Positions 6,840 through 9,299 of a stretch of DNA of 9,299 nucleotides are shown here, one piece after another. The notes below the pieces were generated by a model. The model was given only the letters and a program-made list of their open reading frames with translations. It did not search any database and had not been told where the DNA came from. Location: assembly GCA_002359085.1 (NCBI GenBank), contig DEQB01000015.1:15952-25250 (forward strand), written 5' to 3'. Source of the stretch: Erysipelothrix sp. UBA3377 (lineage in GTDB: Bacteria; Bacillota_I; Bacilli_A; Erysipelotrichales; Erysipelotrichaceae). The translations under genes were made by a program, and so were the position numbers. The number at the start of each line of letters is the position of its first letter. Within the stretch, counting starts at the first letter, position 1.

Positions 6840-8513
6840 ATGAGAAGATTAAAATTTGGAGAAATATTGGTTGAAGAAAATCTCATCACTGATGCACAAC
6901 TTCAAGAAGCGTTGAATCGACAAAAAACGGTACGTAAGAAATTAGGTGAAATCTTGATTGATATGCGTATAATTTCTGAGAATGAAATGTTGGTTGCACT
7001 TTCTAAGAAGTTGAAGTTCCAATACGAAGATAATCCTGTTCAATTCATGGATGCGAGTGTTCGTGACTTGGTATCTCAGGATTTCGCTCAAAACAATAAG
7101 ATATTACCGCTATATATTGAGAATGGTACCCTTTTCTTTGCGACAAATGATCCTTTGGATTTTGTGACCATGGAAGATTTAAGTATGATTGCTGGATTTG
7201 ATACACTGCCTGTTATTTCACCCATGAACACAATTGAACATGGATTGAACGTACTGTACAAAATAGATGTTACAACCAATGACATCACACAGTTAACAGA
7301 TCAAGACGAAGAAGATTTAATGCGTCGTGTTGATTCCGCACCGGTTGTTAAGATGGTAAATAACATCATCAACAGTGCTTATGGTGTTAATGCATCGGAT
7401 ATTCATATTGAACCCGAAGAAGATGCGACCATCATTCGATTTAGAGTGGATGGTACTTTATCTCAACACATGGTGCTTCAAAGAAATCTTCATGAACTCA
7501 TCGTTACGAGAATTAAAATTATTTCAAACATGAACATTGCAGAAAAGAGAAAACCTTTAGATGGTTCTTTCAGACATACTGCAGACTATACGGAAGTTGA
7601 TATTCGTGTTAGTTCCATTCCCACACCGCTTGGCGAGAAAATCGTTATGCGTTTATTGGGAGCGGATCGGAATATCAAATATGATTTGGATACCATTGAT
7701 ATCAGTGAGGAATCCAAACAAAAACTTAGGGACCTTTCTAAAGTTCCTAATGGTATCTTGCTACTAACCGGTCCAACGGGGTCTGGTAAAACCACAACCC
7801 TGTATTCAATGCTCAATGAAATTTCAACACCTGAAATCTCTATTGTAACCATTGAAGACCCAGTAGAAAAACAATTTGACGGTATCACTCAGGTTCAGAT
7901 CAACGCCAAGGCAGGTTTAGACTTCGCCTCAGGCCTTAGATCCATACTTAGACAAGACCCTGATGTTATCATGGTCGGTGAGATTCGTGACTTGGAAGTT
8001 GCCCAGACAGCCTTGCAGGCTGCAGACACTGGTCACTTGGTTATCTCTACCATTCATACTAAGGATGCTGTCTCCAGTGTATCCCGTCTGATTGGTTTGG
8101 GCGTAAAGCCTTATGAGATTTGTGACTCTCTGGTTGCGGTTGTTGCTCAGCGACTTGTTCGTCGGGTTTGTCCTAAGTGTGCCCGTAAGTATGATCTTCC
8201 TGCTGATCACTTCTATCGTAATCTGTTTAAGCTTGGTGATGGTACAATTACCCTTACTAAGGGCGAGGGGTGCACTGAGTGTAACATGACAGGTTACAAG
8301 GGACGCATGGTTATTTCGGAGTGCATGGTTTTAACCTCGGAACTTAAAGAAGCTATCGAGCTTCGTAAGCCTTCTACTGAGCTTTACCGTATCGTCAAGG
8401 AACAAGGGTTCGTTGATATGATTGCGGATGGTATTAATAAGGCACGTGCTGGGGAAACAACTCTTGACGAGCTTGCTAAGTTCGCACAGGATCGCAATCT
8501 GGAGGTATTATGA
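6840..8513 (+). CDS. pilB: T4P extension ATPase PilB
   Basis: 557-aa hexameric cytoplasmic ATPase that powers pilus extension through PilC. The N-terminal MshEN-type domain begins RRLKFGEILVEENLITDAQL and has a second half-motif KKLGEILIDMRIISENEML, each partly degenerate. A linker domain follows with SDIHIEP (186-192). The motor core shows RKPLDG (237-242, where many relatives have PQDG), Walker A GPTGSGKT (311-318, Lys317), Walker B around ILRQDPDVIMVGE (369-381) and the His box HLVISTIHT (399-407). A zinc-type tetracysteine is present, CPKC (444-447) and CTEC (478-481), which marks assembly ATPases rather than PilT. Length is typical. Codon use changes sharply inside the gene: of the Lys codons, 13 are AAA and 7 AAG up to residue 344, then 12 are AAG and 1 AAA. 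It overlaps the next gene by 4 bases. Confidence 0.96.
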   Translation: MRRLKFGEILVEENLITDAQLQEALNRQKTVRKKLGEILIDMRIISENEMLVALSKKLKFQYEDNPVQFMDASVRDLVSQDFAQNNKILPLYIENGTLFFATNDPLDFVTMEDLSMIAGFDTLPVISPMNTIEHGLNVLYKIDVTTNDITQLTDQDEEDLMRRVDSAPVVKMVNNIINSAYGVNASDIHIEPEEDATIIRFRVDGTLSQHMVLQRNLHELIVTRIKIISNMNIAEKRKPLDGSFRHTADYTEVDIRVSSIPTPLGEKIVMRLLGADRNIKYDLDTIDISEESKQKLRDLSKVPNGILLLTGPTGSGKTTTLYSMLNEISTPEISIVTIEDPVEKQFDGITQVQINAKAGLDFASGLRSILRQDPDVIMVGEIRDLEVAQTALQAADTGHLVISTIHTKDAVSSVSRLIGLGVKPYEICDSLVAVVAQRLVRRVCPKCARKYDLPADHFYRNLFKLGDGTITLTKGEGCTECNMTGYKGRMVISECMVLTSELKEAIELRKPSTELYRIVKEQGFVDMIADGINKARAGETTLDELAKFAQDRNLEVL

Positions 8514-9299
8514 CATCAAAATTTTCTGGTAGATACTTGATCTTGGACATTGGTAAAGCCGAGACTAAGATCATGGATGCCAGCATTGCAGGATCTACGA
8601 TCACCGTGTTTAAGACGGTAGATATGAAGGATATGACTCCTTTTGTATCTACCGATTCTTTTATGCTCGGTAACATCAGAGGATTCGTGGAATCATTGGT
8701 TAATACTCTGAAGTCTTTCAACATTAAGACTTCTCGAGTTTTGGTATGCTCCTCCATTCTTGGTATCCGAGTAGCCTGGGAAGATAAATCTTCAAAGACT
8801 TACAAAGACTCCAAGGAGTTGGATAAGTACTACCAAGAACAGATTGGACGTGCGACTTCCAATCTGACGATTTCGGATTACAAGTTGTATGGATGCCTTC
8901 CGAGTGAGACCGATCTGCGTTATCGTGTTATGACACAGCGTGGCGGTCTGCTGCTCTTGAAAGACTTCATTGCAACTATGCATGAGTATGGGCTTAATGT
9001 GCAGCACATTGAATCGTCTACTTCTGCCATGCTCAACTTGAGTGTCCTCTTTAGCCACAGCTATGACCTACCTACCACAGTTCTCATTGATATGGGAACT
9101 AGTGTCACCATTTGTATGTTTACTAATGGTGTTCAGGTGACTACCAATACGTCTACCTTCCCGTTGACGACTTTGGTGAGGGACCTGTCAGTTGAGCTTG
9201 GTGTACCTCCGATTAAGATTAAGAAATACCTGTATAAGATTGGTGCTATTCGTACAACTGCGACTGAGTCTGAGTTGTACAATGATAACATCGATGCTG
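8510..9299 (+). CDS. pilM: Second PilM-like actin-fold protein (partial, runs off the right edge)
   Basis: Open reading frame of at least 263 codons with no stop before the window ends. The ATG overlaps the pilB stop (ATGA), with GGAGG at 8501-8505, so it is coupled to pilB. The protein begins MTSKFSGRYLILDIGKAETK, with an intact DIG phosphate-1 motif (13-15), and has TVLIDMGTSVTICMF at 190-204 as phosphate-2 motif; HIESSTSAMLNL at 166-177 matches the usual PilM pattern before it. This is the actin/FtsA-like PilM fold, with better preserved nucleotide motifs than the first PilM-like protein at 3910. GC content and AAG use (12 of 18 Lys codons) resemble the second half of pilB. It may be the true ATP-binding PilM, or a partner of further pilus genes to the right. 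The family call is fairly safe; the division of labour is unknown. Confidence 0.82.
   Translation, partial: MTSKFSGRYLILDIGKAETKIMDASIAGSTITVFKTVDMKDMTPFVSTDSFMLGNIRGFVESLVNTLKSFNIKTSRVLVCSSILGIRVAWEDKSSKTYKDSKELDKYYQEQIGRATSNLTISDYKLYGCLPSETDLRYRVMTQRGGLLLLKDFIATMHEYGLNVQHIESSTSAMLNLSVLFSHSYDLPTTVLIDMGTSVTICMFTNGVQVTTNTSTFPLTTLVRDLSVELGVPPIKIKKYLYKIGAIRTTATESELYNDNIDA

Noticed and set aside
7929..8210. 93-codon open frame on the - strand opposite the pilB motor core
   Set aside because: It lies opposite the Walker B to tetracysteine region of pilB, with no domain. It is a by-product of the PilB reading frame.
8476..9058. Two - strand open frames (8476-8757 and 8792-9058) at the right end
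   Set aside because: The + strand codes for a clear PilM-like protein throughout this stretch, with its own ribosome site and actin-fold motifs. The - strand frames have no recognisable features.

Overview
This window is an almost gap-free type IV pilus (T4P) assembly cluster. Several features point to a low-GC bacterium with a single membrane, most likely Bacillota or a related lineage: A/T-rich DNA, strong AGAGGTGAT/GGAGG-type ribosome binding sites, and inner-membrane PilM/N/O proteins followed by no pilP or pilQ (no outer-membrane secretin). TGA is used as a stop (pilX-like, pilM, pilN and pilB genes) and TGG encodes Trp, so the standard bacterial code applies and the Mycoplasma code does not. 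I cannot name the genus.

Layout. From 9 to 2707 on the + strand there are three prepilin-type genes in a row: two small minor pilins (PilV-like and PilW-like) and one very large PilX-like protein (631 aa). From 2707 to 6064 on the + strand are the platform genes pilC, pilM, pilN and pilO, joined by stop/start overlaps of 1 to 4 bases or short gaps. From 6796 back to 6026 on the - strand is the prepilin peptidase gene pilD. Its 3' end overlaps that of pilO by 39 bases, and a likely terminator for it lies inside the pilO coding sequence. From 6840 on the + strand are pilB, the extension ATPase, and a second pilM-like gene that runs off the right edge at 9299. pilB and pilD are divergent, with only 43 bases between their start codons.

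How the parts fit. PilD would trim the leader peptides of the three prepilins and of a major pilin, which is not in this window. PilB would drive subunit extraction and assembly through the PilC platform. PilM, PilN and PilO would form the cytoplasmic-to-membrane alignment ring. The PilV/W/X-like proteins would form the priming or tip complex, with the big PilX-like protein as a candidate adhesive tip. No retraction ATPase (pilT) or major pilin gene is present here.

The most interesting points are: (1) a terminator for pilD nested in the convergent pilO gene; (2) two PilM-like proteins, one with degenerate nucleotide-binding motifs and one with them intact; (3) a sharp change in codon use inside pilB near 7870-7910, and another block in the middle of pilC; (4) an oversized, cysteine-free PilX-like protein. 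I see a recognisable T4P machine with unusual details, not an unknown class of system. I found no tRNA, rRNA, CRISPR array, insertion sequence or attachment site.
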